From Nocardioides deserti (lineage in GTDB: Bacteria; Actinomycetota; Actinomycetes; Propionibacteriales; Nocardioidaceae), in contig NZ_JACMYC010000008.1 in assembly GCF_014266025.1 (NCBI RefSeq), forward strand, positions 62,001 through 126,000: a stretch of DNA of 64,000 bases. Reading direction: 5' to 3'. The notes beneath the pieces were generated by a model that was given only the letters and a program-made list of their open reading frames with translations, had not been told where the DNA came from and did not search any database. Positions within the stretch are counted from its first letter, which is position 1. Each line of letters opens with the position of its first letter. Shown one piece after another: positions 53,160 to 61,597 of this stretch. Both the position numbers and the translations under genes were made by a program.

Positions 53160-54215
53160 GTGGTGACCAGCGGCCGGGTCGTGCTCGTCACCGGGGTCTC
53201 CCGCGACCTCGGTCGGCGCTTCGCGCGCTCGCTCGCCGCTGAGCCCTCCGTCGGACGCGTCATCGGCGTCGACGTGGTCCCCCCGCGTGGGGACCTCGGC
53301 GACGTCTCGTTCGTGCGGGCCGACATCCGCAACCCGGTGATCGCCAAGGTCATCGCGAAGGAGGACGTCGACACCGTCGTCCACATGAGCGTCATCGCCA
53401 CCCCCGCCAGCGCCGGCGGCCGGGGGACGATGAAGGAGCTCAACGTCATCGGCACGATGCAGCTGCTCGCTGCCTGCCAGAAGGCGTCGAGCGTCCAGCA
53501 CCTGGTCGTGAAGTCGACGACGACGGTGTACGGCGCCAGCAACCGTGACCCGGCGATGTTCACCGAGGACATGGAGCCGCGTCGTGCCCCGCGCAGCGGC
53601 TACGCCAAGGACGTCGCGGAGATCGAGGGCTACGTCCGCGGCTTCGCGCGCCGGCGCTCGGACGTCCGGGTGTCGCTCCTGCGCTGCGCGAACGTGATCG
53701 GTCCGCACGTCACCAGCCCGATCACCTCCTACTTCCGGCTGCCGGTCATCCCGACCGTGGTCGGCCACGACCCGCGCCTGCAGTTCCTCCACGAGGACGA
53801 CCTGCTCGCCGTGCTCCGCCACGCGACCGTGGAGGACGTCCCCGGCACGTTCAACGTCGCCGGCGACGGGGTCCTCATGCTCTCCCAGGCCGTACGCCGC
53901 CTGCGCCGCCCGACCGTCGCGCTGCCCGCTCCCGCGGTCGGCAGCCTCGGCTCGGTGCTCCGCCGGGCCCGGCTCGCGGACTTCTCGCCCGAGCAGCTGG
54001 CCTTCCTCACCTACGGCCGCGGCGTCGACACGCACCGGATGCGCGCCGTGCTCGGCTTCGAGCCGGCGTACACGACCGCGAAGGCGTTCGCCGACTTCGG
54101 CCGCTCGCTGCCGCCGACCGGAGGCCGCACCGACCGCGTGCTGGCCGCGGTCGAGGAGCAGCTCGAGCGGGGCGCGGCCCGGCCGTTGACGACCAGGGGA
54201 GCTCACCATGGGTGA
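53160..54215 (+). CDS. NAD-dependent epimerase/dehydratase family protein
   Basis: 351 residues. A Rossmann start VVLVTGVSRDLGRRFARSLA (GXSXXXGR), VVHMSVIATPA, VVKSTTTVYGAS and the catalytic-type YAKDVAEIEGYV (Tyr, Lys spacing YXXXV rather than clear YXXXK) are present. The extended-SDR fold fits Rv0501. The active-site Lys is not where a standard SDR has it, so catalysis is uncertain. GTG 53160 or 53163. It overlaps the acyltransferase gene by 8 nt. Confidence 0.85.
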   Translation: MVTSGRVVLVTGVSRDLGRRFARSLAAEPSVGRVIGVDVVPPRGDLGDVSFVRADIRNPVIAKVIAKEDVDTVVHMSVIATPASAGGRGTMKELNVIGTMQLLAACQKASSVQHLVVKSTTTVYGASNRDPAMFTEDMEPRRAPRSGYAKDVAEIEGYVRGFARRRSDVRVSLLRCANVIGPHVTSPITSYFRLPVIPTVVGHDPRLQFLHEDDLLAVLRHATVEDVPGTFNVAGDGVLMLSQAVRRLRRPTVALPAPAVGSLGSVLRRARLADFSPEQLAFLTYGRGVDTHRMRAVLGFEPAYTTAKAFADFGRSLPPTGGRTDRVLAAVEEQLERGAARPLTTRGAHHG

Positions 54216-55359
54216 CGCCGAGATCATCCCGATCGGCACGCGCGGCCGTCCCGGTCGCGGCACCGGCAAGCAGCCGTCCTCGGCCGCCCGCGACCTGGCC
54301 GCCGGCCGCAGGCCCCGCCCGGCGGCGACTCCGTGCGACCCGCCCGCGACCGAGGCTGCCCCGCCGGTGCAGCCGGTGGAGCCGAAGCGGCCCGTGCAGC
54401 CGGTCGAGCCGGGCCTCGCCCCCGCGCCCCGGCCCGCCGTCACCACCGAGGAGCGCGACGCCCAGGGCATCCCGCTCTCGGACTGGCTGGCCGCCTTCCA
54501 GCACGCCGCCCGCGAGGTCTTCGGCGACCAGTGGGAGCCACAGCTGGCCCGGCTGCTCGCGTTTCTCCGCCGCCGCGTGACCGGTGACTACGTCGTCGAC
54601 GAGTACGGCTTCGACGAGGAGGTCACCCAGCGCTTCTTCCTGGCCGCGCTGCGCCCGGTCGCGGAGAAGTGGTTCCGCATCGAGGTCCGCGGCGTCGAGA
54701 ACATCCCCGCCGAGGGCGGCGCGCTCGTGGTCTCGAACCACTCCGGCACCATCCCGGTCGACGGCCTGATGACGATGGTCTCGATCCACGACCACACCGG
54801 CCGCTACCTGCGGCCGCTCGGCGCCGACCTGGTCTTCCGCACCCCACTGGTCAGCTCGCTGGCCCGCAAGAGCGGCGCGACGCTGGCGTGCAACGAGGAC
54901 GCCGAGCGGATGCTGCGCGGCGGCGAGCTGGTCGGCGTCTGGCCGGAGGGCTTCAAGGGGATCGGCAAGCCCTACTCCGACCGCTACAAGCTCCAGCGCT
55001 TCGGCCGCGGCGGCTTCGTCTCGGCAGCCCTGCGCACCGGCGTGCCGATCATCCCGCTCTCCGTGGTCGGCGCCGAGGAGATCTACCCGCTCGTCGGCAA
55101 CGTGCCGTCGCTGGCGCGGCTGCTCGGCCTGCCCTACGTCCCGATCACGCCGCTCTTCCCCTGGCTCGGCCCGCTCGGCCTGGTCCCGCTGCCCTCGAAG
55201 TGGCTGCTGGAGTTCGGCGAGCCGGTCCGCACCGACGAGTACGACGAGGGCGCCGCCGACGACCCGATGCTGGTCTTCAACGTCACCGACCAGGTGCGCG
55301 AGTCGATCCAGCAGACGCTGTACACGCTGCTCATGCAGCGCCAGTCCGTCTTCCGCTGA
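54208..55359 (+). CDS. Lysophospholipid acyltransferase family protein
   Basis: 383 residues. About 95 residues of Pro/Ala/Arg-rich sequence precede a short helical block (SDWLAAFQHAAREVFGDQWE), then the PlsC-type domain. The HX4D-type motif is SNHSGTIPVDG, the second block is VGVWPEGFKGIGKP, and GVPIIPLSVVGAEEIYP follows. It matches Rv0502 in position after the epimerase. It probably acylates a glycerolipid or glycolipid at the membrane; the acceptor is unknown. Confidence 0.88.
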   Translation: MGDAEIIPIGTRGRPGRGTGKQPSSAARDLAAGRRPRPAATPCDPPATEAAPPVQPVEPKRPVQPVEPGLAPAPRPAVTTEERDAQGIPLSDWLAAFQHAAREVFGDQWEPQLARLLAFLRRRVTGDYVVDEYGFDEEVTQRFFLAALRPVAEKWFRIEVRGVENIPAEGGALVVSNHSGTIPVDGLMTMVSIHDHTGRYLRPLGADLVFRTPLVSSLARKSGATLACNEDAERMLRGGELVGVWPEGFKGIGKPYSDRYKLQRFGRGGFVSAALRTGVPIIPLSVVGAEEIYPLVGNVPSLARLLGLPYVPITPLFPWLGPLGLVPLPSKWLLEFGEPVRTDEYDEGAADDPMLVFNVTDQVRESIQQTLYTLLMQRQSVFR

Positions 55360-55370
55360 CTTATCTGGGT

Positions 55371-55475
55371 CGGGCGTGTCGCTACGGAGCTTCGCTCCGT
55401 TGAATGGGACGGGCGTGTCGATACGGAGCTTCGCTCTGTTGGTGGGACGGGCGTGTCGCGACGGAGCTTCGCTCC
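55371..55475. repeat. Tandem repeat A: three hairpin-bearing units of 38-39 nt
   Basis: Units start at 55371, 55410 and 55448, each beginning CGGGCGTGTCG and containing the hairpin ACGGAGC-TTC-GCTCCGT (in the second unit one pair becomes G:U). The third unit loses its tail where repeat B begins. The array lies right after the acyltransferase stop and could act as a serial terminator for the converging genes. Confidence 0.88.
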
Positions 55476-55639
55476 GTGCCGCTGCGCGGCCGGCGCCACG
55501 CCGCCGTCCTGAGTGCCGCTGCGGGGCCGGCGCCACGCCGCCGTCCCGAGTGCCGCTGCGGGGCCGGCGCCACGCCGCCGTCCTGGGTGCCGCTGCGGGG
55601 CCGGCGCCACGCCGCCGTCCTGGGTGCCGCTGCGCGGCA
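55476..55639. repeat. Tandem repeat B: four 37-nt units plus a partial fifth
   Basis: Units start at 55476, 55513, 55550, 55587 and 55624 (exact 37-nt period). Each begins GTGCCGCTGCG and contains GGCCGGCGCCACGCCGCCGT; differences are a few single bases. 37 is not a multiple of three and the array lies outside the flanking genes, so it is a noncoding minisatellite. The partial copy abuts the end of the DUF5667 gene. Confidence 0.92.
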
Positions 55640-55647
55640 GGCCCGGC

Positions 55648-56919
55648 TCAGGGAGCCTGGGTCCCCTTCGGGGGCGGCGGCTGCAGGAGGCTGCCGACGA
55701 GGTCGCCGACGCCACCGAGGACGTCCTCGATGACCTCGGGGAGCGTGGTCGGGGTGGACGTGGTCGTGCTGCCGGAGCCCTTACCCCCGTTGCCGCCGCC
55801 CCCGTTGCCGCCGAGGAGGCCGCCGATCACACCACCGAGGGTGGAGGGCTGGCTGGAGGGGGTGGTCGCGGGCGGCTGCTCGCCGCCGCCGAGCACGGGC
55901 GGGAGGGTCGGGGTGTCGGTGGGGACGGCCTGTCCGCCGTCGCCGGGGCCGGCCTTGCCCTGGTTGCCGCGGTCCTTGCCCTGGCCCCGGCCGGAGTCGC
56001 CCCGACGGTCCTCGGAGGCGCCCTGGGTGCTGGCGGGAGTGGTGAGCGCGCCGACGAGCCCGCCGAGGACGTCCTCGACGGCCTGGACCGCGAACGGCGG
56101 GATGATCGAGATGCCCTCGCCGCCGCAGACGGTGCACAGCGCGGCGGCCTCGGCGTCGATCTGGGTCAGCAGCTGCGCGGCCTGGATCAGCGCCGCGCGG
56201 GCGCCGTCGGGCAGTACGCTCTCGAGCCCGGCGAGCGCGTCCATGCTCGAGCCGGTGAAGTCGCGCAGCTCCGCGATCGCCGCGGCGTGGCCGTTCTCCT
56301 CGTAGTCGCTGATGAGCAGCTCGGACGCGGCGCTGGCCTGGTCGCTGAACTCCGCGAGCGTGCCCGCGATCGTCTCGGCGGTCGCGGCGTCGCGCGCGGC
56401 CTCGGACTGGCTGAGCTCCTCGACCTCCGCCAGGCGACCCTGCGCGTTGTCGAGCAGGTTCGAGCCCTTCTGGCTGTCGCTGACGCTGAAGCCGGTCTGG
56501 GCGTTCTCGATCGCGCGCTTGAGCGGGTAGAGCGTGTCGCCGGGCAGGGAGGTCTGGGCCGCGACCGCCATCGACGTGGTGGCACCGACGATCGCGAAGC
56601 CGCCGACCGCGGCGGCGATCCGCCGGTCCCGCGTCGTACGCCGCGGCGCCAGCGTCAGGCGGCGCTCGGTGTCGTCGCCGGCCTCGTCGCGGGTGCCGGT
56701 CGCGGACGGGACGAGCGCGGTGGCGGCCTCGGCCATCAGCCGCTCGCGCAGGTCGGCGACGAACGCCGGCCGCGCCTCCACGGGCGCGGCGGAGCGCAGC
56801 GCGCCCACGAGCTCCGCGAGCTCGACGGTCCGCGTGTCGTGCAGCTCGCGGGTCGAGGTGCCCTCGACCAGGGAGTTGAACTCCTCGGCACGTCGTCGCG
56901 CCGTGAACACGGGGCTCAT
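55648..56919 (-). CDS. DUF5667 membrane protein, putative anti-sigma factor for the BldN-like sigma
   Basis: 423 residues. The cytoplasmic N-terminus is about 95 residues (FTARRRAEEFNSLVEGTSTR and VELAELVGALRSA), followed by one membrane segment (IAAAVGGFAIVGATTSMAVA). The extracytoplasmic DUF5667 domain begins SLPGDTLYPLKRAIENAQ; after CTVCGGEG comes a long Gly/Pro/Ser/Thr-rich tail. The topology and location downstream of a BldN-like sigma gene match RsbN of Streptomyces. A BldN-type promoter precedes it. Anti-sigma function is inferred. Confidence 0.78.
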   Translation of the reverse strand: MSPVFTARRRAEEFNSLVEGTSTRELHDTRTVELAELVGALRSAAPVEARPAFVADLRERLMAEAATALVPSATGTRDEAGDDTERRLTLAPRRTTRDRRIAAAVGGFAIVGATTSMAVAAQTSLPGDTLYPLKRAIENAQTGFSVSDSQKGSNLLDNAQGRLAEVEELSQSEAARDAATAETIAGTLAEFSDQASAASELLISDYEENGHAAAIAELRDFTGSSMDALAGLESVLPDGARAALIQAAQLLTQIDAEAAALCTVCGGEGISIIPPFAVQAVEDVLGGLVGALTTPASTQGASEDRRGDSGRGQGKDRGNQGKAGPGDGGQAVPTDTPTLPPVLGGGEQPPATTPSSQPSTLGGVIGGLLGGNGGGGNGGKGSGSTTTSTPTTLPEVIEDVLGGVGDLVGSLLQPPPPKGTQAP

Positions 56920-56974
56920 CGGATCAGTCCTGTCGTCTCGGTCGTGGCCGCGCGGCCCTGCGCGGACACCCGGC

Positions 56975-57003
56975 TCAACGACGGGTCGACGAGCGAGGTT
57001 ACG
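56975..57003 (-). promoter_or_regulatory. BldN-type promoter of the DUF5667 gene
   Basis: On the minus strand, CGTAAC (57003-56998) and CGTTGA (56980-56975) are separated by 17 nt. Both hexamers match the remembered sigma-BldN consensus (CGTAAC, N16, CGTTGA) exactly, with one extra spacer base. The start codon lies about 50 nt downstream. This would place the putative anti-sigma under its own sigma. Confidence 0.6.
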
Positions 57004-57060
57004 CGGCTCGCGAGGCGGCGAACGTCACGGAATGCGCGCGTGGGGAAGGGGACACCGGTG

Positions 57061-57846
57061 TCAGCCACGGAGTCCCTCCGGCATCAGCTTGGCGAGGTTG
57101 CGGACGCCGCGCAGCTGGAGCTGCTTGACGGCGCCGTCGCTGCGGCCGAGCACCGCGGCCGTCTCGGCGATGCTCATCCCCTGCAGGAAGCGCATGACCA
57201 GGCAGTCGCGCTGCTCGTCGGGCAGCTCGGTGAGGGCCTGGAGCAGGATCTCGTTGGTCAGGCTCGCCAGCACCGCGGTTTCCGGGCCCTCGGTGGCGTC
57301 GTCGTGCTGCCCCATGTCCTCGGTGGTCATCTCGAGGCGGGTGCGGCCGGCCTTGAAGTGGTCGGTGGCGAGGTTGCGGGCGATGGTCATCAGCCAGGCG
57401 CCGAAGTCCTTGCCCTGCCAGCGGAAGTTCTGCATCGACCGCAGCGCACGGAAGAACGTCTCGGAGGTGAGGTCCTCGGCCAGCGGCGCGGAGCGGGTCC
57501 GGTAGAAGAGGAAGCGGTAGACCGAGCCCTGGTAGTGGTCGTAGAGCAGCCCGAACGCCTCGGCGTCGCCGCCGCGCGCCAGCTCGACCAGGGCGATCAG
57601 CCGGGTGCGGTCGGCCTCGGACTCCTCCGAGGAGGTGGCCAGCGCGCCGTCGTCGTACGCCGGACCGCCGGGCCCCGGGCCGGGCGCGGCGCCGTCGTCG
57701 GCCATGGCCTCGGTGCGCAGCGCCTCGGTGAGCAGCAGCTGGGGGCCGCCGGCGACCTGCAGGGCCGTGCCGCCGAGCAGGAGGCGCGCGACGTCGCGGC
57801 GGAGGGCCTCGAGCCCGCGCGCGACACCAGCACCGTCCGACGGCAT
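57061..57846 (-). CDS. BldN-like ECF sigma factor with N-terminal extension
   Basis: 261 residues. Sigma region 2 starts near residue 95 (AFGLLYDHYQGSVYRFLFYR, AEDLTSETFFRALRSM, WLMTIARNLATDHFK) and region 4 near 200 (LPDEQRDCLVMRFLQGMSIA, ETAAVLGRSDGAVKQLQLR). About 80 residues precede region 2, similar to the pro-sequence that is removed from BldN in Streptomyces. ATG 57846 has GGGAGGGG upstream. The following gene (141 nt later) encodes the putative anti-sigma. In a presumably non-sporulating relative the regulon is unknown. Confidence 0.87.
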   Translation of the reverse strand: MPSDGAGVARGLEALRRDVARLLLGGTALQVAGGPQLLLTEALRTEAMADDGAAPGPGPGGPAYDDGALATSSEESEADRTRLIALVELARGGDAEAFGLLYDHYQGSVYRFLFYRTRSAPLAEDLTSETFFRALRSMQNFRWQGKDFGAWLMTIARNLATDHFKAGRTRLEMTTEDMGQHDDATEGPETAVLASLTNEILLQALTELPDEQRDCLVMRFLQGMSIAETAAVLGRSDGAVKQLQLRGVRNLAKLMPEGLRG

Positions 57847-57952
57847 GACGACAACCCCTCCCGGCCTTCGGCTCCTCCCGAGCCGCCTCGATGGTAGGCC
57901 CGGTCACACCTCCGTGGGAACGAAACCGTCCAAGAGAGGTCCAGACCGGCCC

Positions 57953-58837
57953 TCAGCGACGGCGGGCGCGGAGCGCGACCCCGGCGGCGACGGTGCCGGT
58001 CGCCGCGCCGGTCACCGCGCCCAGGAGGAGGCCGGCCCGGGCGGCCTTGCGACCGGTGCGGTAGTCGCGGATCCGCCACCCCTGCTGTCGTGCGTGGGCT
58101 CGCAGCCGCGCGTCGGGGTTGATCGCGCAGCGGTCGCCGACGAGCTCGAGCATCGGCAGGTCGTTGTAGGAGTCGGAGTATCCCGAGCAGCGGGTGAGGT
58201 CGAGCCCCTCGCGAGCGGCGAGGGCCTTGACGGCCTCGGCCTTGGCCGGTCCGTGCAGCATGTCGCCGACCAGGCGGCCGGTGTAGACGCCGTCGACGTG
58301 CTCGGCCACGGTGCCCATCGCGCCGGTGAGCCCGAGCCGGCGGGCGATGATCGAGGCGATCTCGATCGGGGCGGCCGTGACCAGCCAGACCCGCTGGCCC
58401 TCGTCGAGGTGGAGCTGGGCCAGGGCCCGGGTGCCCGGCCAGATCCGGTGCGCCATCGCCTCCTCGAAGATCTCCTCGCCCAGCTCCTGCAGCTCTGCGA
58501 CGGTGTGCCCGGCGATGAAGCTGAGGGCGGAGTTGCGTGCGTCGGCGACGTGGTCGGGGTCCTCGACACCGACCACGCGGAAGTAGGCCTGCTTCCAGGC
58601 CGCCCCGAGGATCTCGCGGCTGGTGAAGAACTTGCGCCGGTGCAGGCCGCGGGCGAAGTGGAAGATGCTCGCGCCCTGCATGACCGTGTTGTCGACGTCG
58701 AAGAACGCCGCCGCGGTGGCGTCCGCGGGCTGGTGCAGCGCCCGCTCGACCTCGGTGGCCGAGGCGGCGGCCTCGCCGGCGAGCGCGGACCGCTGACGCA
58801 GGTCGAGCGGGATGCGGGGGCGCTCCTGCGGGCTCAC
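57953..58837 (-). CDS. HAD-IB family hydrolase (SerB/PhoP-like phosphatase)
   Basis: 294 residues. The nucleophile motif is [19 protein letters not shown] (DXDXT), motif [10 protein letters not shown], and motif [19 protein letters not shown]. The C-terminus has a hydrophobic segment ([20 protein letters not shown]) that may anchor it to the membrane. The family often neighbours BldN-like genes in actinobacteria; the substrate is unknown (phosphoserine or lipid phosphate). TACGCT lies 7 nt before GTG 58837, so leaderless. Confidence 0.87.
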   Translation of the reverse strand: MSPQERPRIPLDLRQRSALAGEAAASATEVERALHQPADATAAAFFDVDNTVMQGASIFHFARGLHRRKFFTSREILGAAWKQAYFRVVGVEDPDHVADARNSALSFIAGHTVAELQELGEEIFEEAMAHRIWPGTRALAQLHLDEGQRVWLVTAAPIEIASIIARRLGLTGAMGTVAEHVDGVYTGRLVGDMLHGPAKAEAVKALAAREGLDLTRCSGYSDSYNDLPMLELVGDRCAINPDARLRAHARQQGWRIRDYRTGRKAARAGLLLGAVTGAATGTVAAGVALRARRR

Positions 58838-58888
58838 GCCGGCCAGCGTAGACCCGCGGGCGGGGCCTGGTTGTGGAAGTATCCGGCC

Positions 58889-60442
58889 ATGCCTGCCGCC
58901 TCCGACCTGGCCGACCTCGTCGCCGTCGCGGCGGCGGAGAACCCCGGCAAGCTCGCGGTCGTCGAGGCCGGCGGCCGCAGCGCGACGTGGGCGCAGCTCG
59001 ACGACGAGGTGGGCCGGGTCGCCACCGGTCTCGGGGCGGCCGGGATCGTCGCGGGGAACCGGGTGCTGCTCGTCGTCGGCAACCGGCTGGAGTTCGTGAC
59101 GACCTACCTCGCGGTGCTGCGCGCGCAGGCCGTCGCCGTGCCCCTCAACCCTTCCTCGACGCCCGCGGAGCTGGCCCGGGTGCTGACCGACTGTGGTGCG
59201 CGGATGGTGGTGGCCGACCCCGACACGGTGGGCGCGGTCCGCGCGGCCGTGGCCGACGCGACCAACGTCCGCGTCGTGGTCGTCGGCGGCACGCTCCAGC
59301 CGGGGGAGCGGTCCTACGACCACTTGCGCGCCGACCGGGCGCGGCCGGTGCCGCCGCTGCGGGACCCCGACAAGCTCGCCGTCCTCCTCTACACCAGCGG
59401 CACCTCCGGTCTGCCGCGCGCCGCGATGCTCACGCACCGGGCCCTGCTCGCCAACATCGACCAGGTCGCCTCGGTCGAGCCGCCGATGATCCACGGCGAC
59501 GACGTCGTGCTCGGCGTGCTCCCGCTCTTCCACGTCTACGGGCTCAACGCGGTGCTCGGCGGCGTGCTGCGCCATCGGGCCAAGCTGGTGCTCGTCGAGC
59601 GGTTCGACCCCGAGGGCACCCTCGACCTGGTCGAGGACGAGGCGTGCAGCGTGGTCCCGGTCGCCCCGCCGGTCTTCGCCCACTGGCGCGGGGTCGACGG
59701 GCTGGCCGAGCGCCTGGGCCCGGTGCGGCTGGTGCTCTCGGGCTCCGCCCCGCTCGCCCCCGAGCTGGTCGAGGAGTTCACCGAGCTGACCGGGGTGCCG
59801 GTCCACCAGGGTTTCGGGCTGACCGAGGCGGCACCGGTGGTCACGAGCACGCTGTGCTCAGGCGGCACGCCAGCCCGCGGCTCGGTCGGCGCCCCGCTGC
59901 CCGGCATCGACGTGCGGCTGGTCGACGCGACCGGGCGCGTGCTCGCGCCGGAGGGCGACCCCGGGGAGATCCAGGTGCGGGGCGCGAACCTGTTCAGCGG
60001 CTACTGGCCCGACGGCGCCGACGGCCCCGACGCCGACGGCTGGTGGAGCACCGGCGACGTCGGCATCCTCGACGAGGCCGGGGACCTCACGCTCGTCGAC
60101 CGGGTCAAGGAGCTGGTCATCGTCTCCGGGTTCAACGTGTTCCCCGTCGAGGTGGAGGACGTGCTCAGGGACGCCGCGGGCGTGCTCGAGGCCGCGGTCA
60201 TCGGCGTGCCCGACGAGGTCACCGGCGAGGCGGTCGTCGCGTACGTCGTCGCCGAGCCGGCCGCGGAGGCCGCGGCGGTCGAGGCGGCCGTGGTCGAGCG
60301 TTGCGAGACCCGCCTGGCGGCGTACAAGCGTCCCGCGCGGGTGGAGGTCGTCCCCGAGCTGCCGCTCACCGTCACGGGCAAGGTCCAGAAGGGCCGGCTG
60401 CGCCAGCTCGAGCGGCGCCGGGCGCTGGACCTGCTGGAGTGA
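58889..60442 (+). CDS. AMP-dependent synthetase, fatty acyl-CoA ligase type
   Basis: 517 residues. Adenylation motifs: [18 protein letters not shown] (A3), [14 protein letters not shown] (A5), [18 protein letters not shown] (A7), and the C-terminal catalytic Lys in [13 protein letters not shown] (A10). It activates a carboxylic acid to its CoA thioester; substrate length cannot be told, but the sequence is like long-chain FadD. ATG 58889. It is divergent from the HAD gene and followed after 37 nt by a glutaredoxin gene. Confidence 0.9.
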   Translation: MPAASDLADLVAVAAAENPGKLAVVEAGGRSATWAQLDDEVGRVATGLGAAGIVAGNRVLLVVGNRLEFVTTYLAVLRAQAVAVPLNPSSTPAELARVLTDCGARMVVADPDTVGAVRAAVADATNVRVVVVGGTLQPGERSYDHLRADRARPVPPLRDPDKLAVLLYTSGTSGLPRAAMLTHRALLANIDQVASVEPPMIHGDDVVLGVLPLFHVYGLNAVLGGVLRHRAKLVLVERFDPEGTLDLVEDEACSVVPVAPPVFAHWRGVDGLAERLGPVRLVLSGSAPLAPELVEEFTELTGVPVHQGFGLTEAAPVVTSTLCSGGTPARGSVGAPLPGIDVRLVDATGRVLAPEGDPGEIQVRGANLFSGYWPDGADGPDADGWWSTGDVGILDEAGDLTLVDRVKELVIVSGFNVFPVEVEDVLRDAAGVLEAAVIGVPDEVTGEAVVAYVVAEPAAEAAAVEAAVVERCETRLAAYKRPARVEVVPELPLTVTGKVQKGRLRQLERRRALDLLE

Positions 60443-60479
60443 GGCCGGCAGAGATGGCTGTCGGGATGAGGCCAGCGCG

Positions 60480-60749
60480 ATGAGGCTGTGGCGACGAGCG
60501 GGGGCGGACGGGCCGCGGGTCACGCTCTACGGCAAGCCCGGCTGCCACCTGTGCGACGACGCCCGGACGGTGGTCGAGCGGGTCTGCGCCGATCTCGGCG
60601 TCGACTGGGTCGAGCAGTCGATCCTCGACGACCCGGCGCTGCGGGAGCGGTACGCCGAGGAGATCCCGGTGGTGCTCGTCGACGGGCGCCAGCACACCTT
60701 CTGGCGGGTCGACGAGGCGCGGCTGCGGGCCGCGCTCGGCGCTTCCTGA
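60480..60749 (+). CDS. Glutaredoxin-like protein
   Basis: 89 residues. The active-site motif is YGKPGCHLCDDA (CHLC) near residue 21, followed by VDWVEQSILDDPALRERYAE and EIPVVLVDG with the cis-Pro. The DUF836-type glutaredoxin fold fits. It probably reduces disulfides with mycothiol or another thiol. It lies just before the redox regulator rex, an association I recall from Streptomyces. Confidence 0.9.
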   Translation: MRLWRRAGADGPRVTLYGKPGCHLCDDARTVVERVCADLGVDWVEQSILDDPALRERYAEEIPVVLVDGRQHTFWRVDEARLRAALGAS

Positions 60750-60834
60750 GGAGGACCTGAGAAGGCGCGGACCCCGCCGCGTGTTGGGCTTCTCACATGT
60801 GCTAGGCCGCGGGCCGGAACCGGCGTTGTCCGTT

Positions 60835-60863
60835 TTGTTCTCCCGTTCACAAACTCCTACAGT
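60835..60863 (+). promoter_or_regulatory. rex promoter with overlapping Rex operator
   Basis: TTGTTC (60835-60840), 17 nt, then TACAGT (60858-60863) form a well-spaced promoter. The 18-nt TTGTTCTCCCGTTCACAA (60835-60852) covers the -35; its right half matches the Rex operator half GTTCACAA exactly and its left half matches TTGT only. Rex represses its own rex-hemACD operon in Streptomyces at such a site. Confidence 0.7.
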
Positions 60864-60931
60864 GGCAGGGCCGCTGAGCGAATCCGGGCCCGGCACGGCC
60901 CCCGCTGCGGCATGGCTGGGAAGAGCTGCAC

Positions 60932-61597
60932 GTGACCGCACGGACTTCGACCGAGAGTGCTCGGGACATCCCCGAGGCCACGGTCGCGCGACTCCCCGTC
61001 TACCTCCGGGCGTTGACGACGCTCTCCGAGGCCGGGACGGGCACCTGCTCGAGCGAGGCGCTCGCGGCGGCTGCCGGCGTCAACAGCGCCAAGCTGCGCA
61101 AGGACCTCTCCTACCTGGGGTCCTACGGCACCCGCGGCGTCGGGTACGACGTCGACTACCTGCGCTACCAGATCGCGCGCGAGATCGGCGTGACCCAGGA
61201 CTGGCCGGTCGTCATCGTCGGCATCGGCAACCTCGGACACGCGCTCGCCAACTACTCCGGCTTCCGCAGCCGCGGCTTCCGCACGGTCGCGCTGCTCGAC
61301 GCCGATCCCACCCGCCACGGCGAGATGGTGGCGGGGATCGAGGTGCAGCCCTTCGACGACCTCGAGTCGATCGTCGCCGAGCACGGCGTCGCGATCGGCG
61401 TCATCGCCACGCCGGCGGTCGCCGCGCAGGCGGTCGCCGACCGGATGGTGGCGTGCGGCATCACCAGCATCCTGAACTTCGCGGCCGGTGTCCTCTCGGT
61501 GCCGGCCGGGGTCGACGTGCGCAAGGTCGACCTCTCCGTCGAGCTGCAGGTCCTCGCCTACCACGAGCAGCGCAAGGCCCAGGGGGAGCTCGCATGA
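60932..61597 (+). CDS. rex: Redox-sensing transcriptional repressor Rex
   Basis: 221 residues. The N-terminal winged helix reads ARLPVYLRALTTL and SEALAAAAGVNSAKLRKDLS, then YGTRGVGYDVDYL; the Rossmann domain has VVIVGIGNLGHALANYSGF near residue 95. It binds operator DNA when NADH/NAD+ is low and is released by NADH. GTG 60932 has AAGAGC upstream, weak. The stop overlaps hemA (ATGA). An operator-like site lies on the promoter. Confidence 0.96.
   Translation: MTARTSTESARDIPEATVARLPVYLRALTTLSEAGTGTCSSEALAAAAGVNSAKLRKDLSYLGSYGTRGVGYDVDYLRYQIAREIGVTQDWPVVIVGIGNLGHALANYSGFRSRGFRTVALLDADPTRHGEMVAGIEVQPFDDLESIVAEHGVAIGVIATPAVAAQAVADRMVACGITSILNFAAGVLSVPAGVDVRKVDLSVELQVLAYHEQRKAQGELA

Noticed and set aside
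55476..55639. CRISPR-like array of 37-nt repeats
   Set aside because: Repeats are directly adjacent with no spacers and no cas genes; this is a tandem minisatellite.
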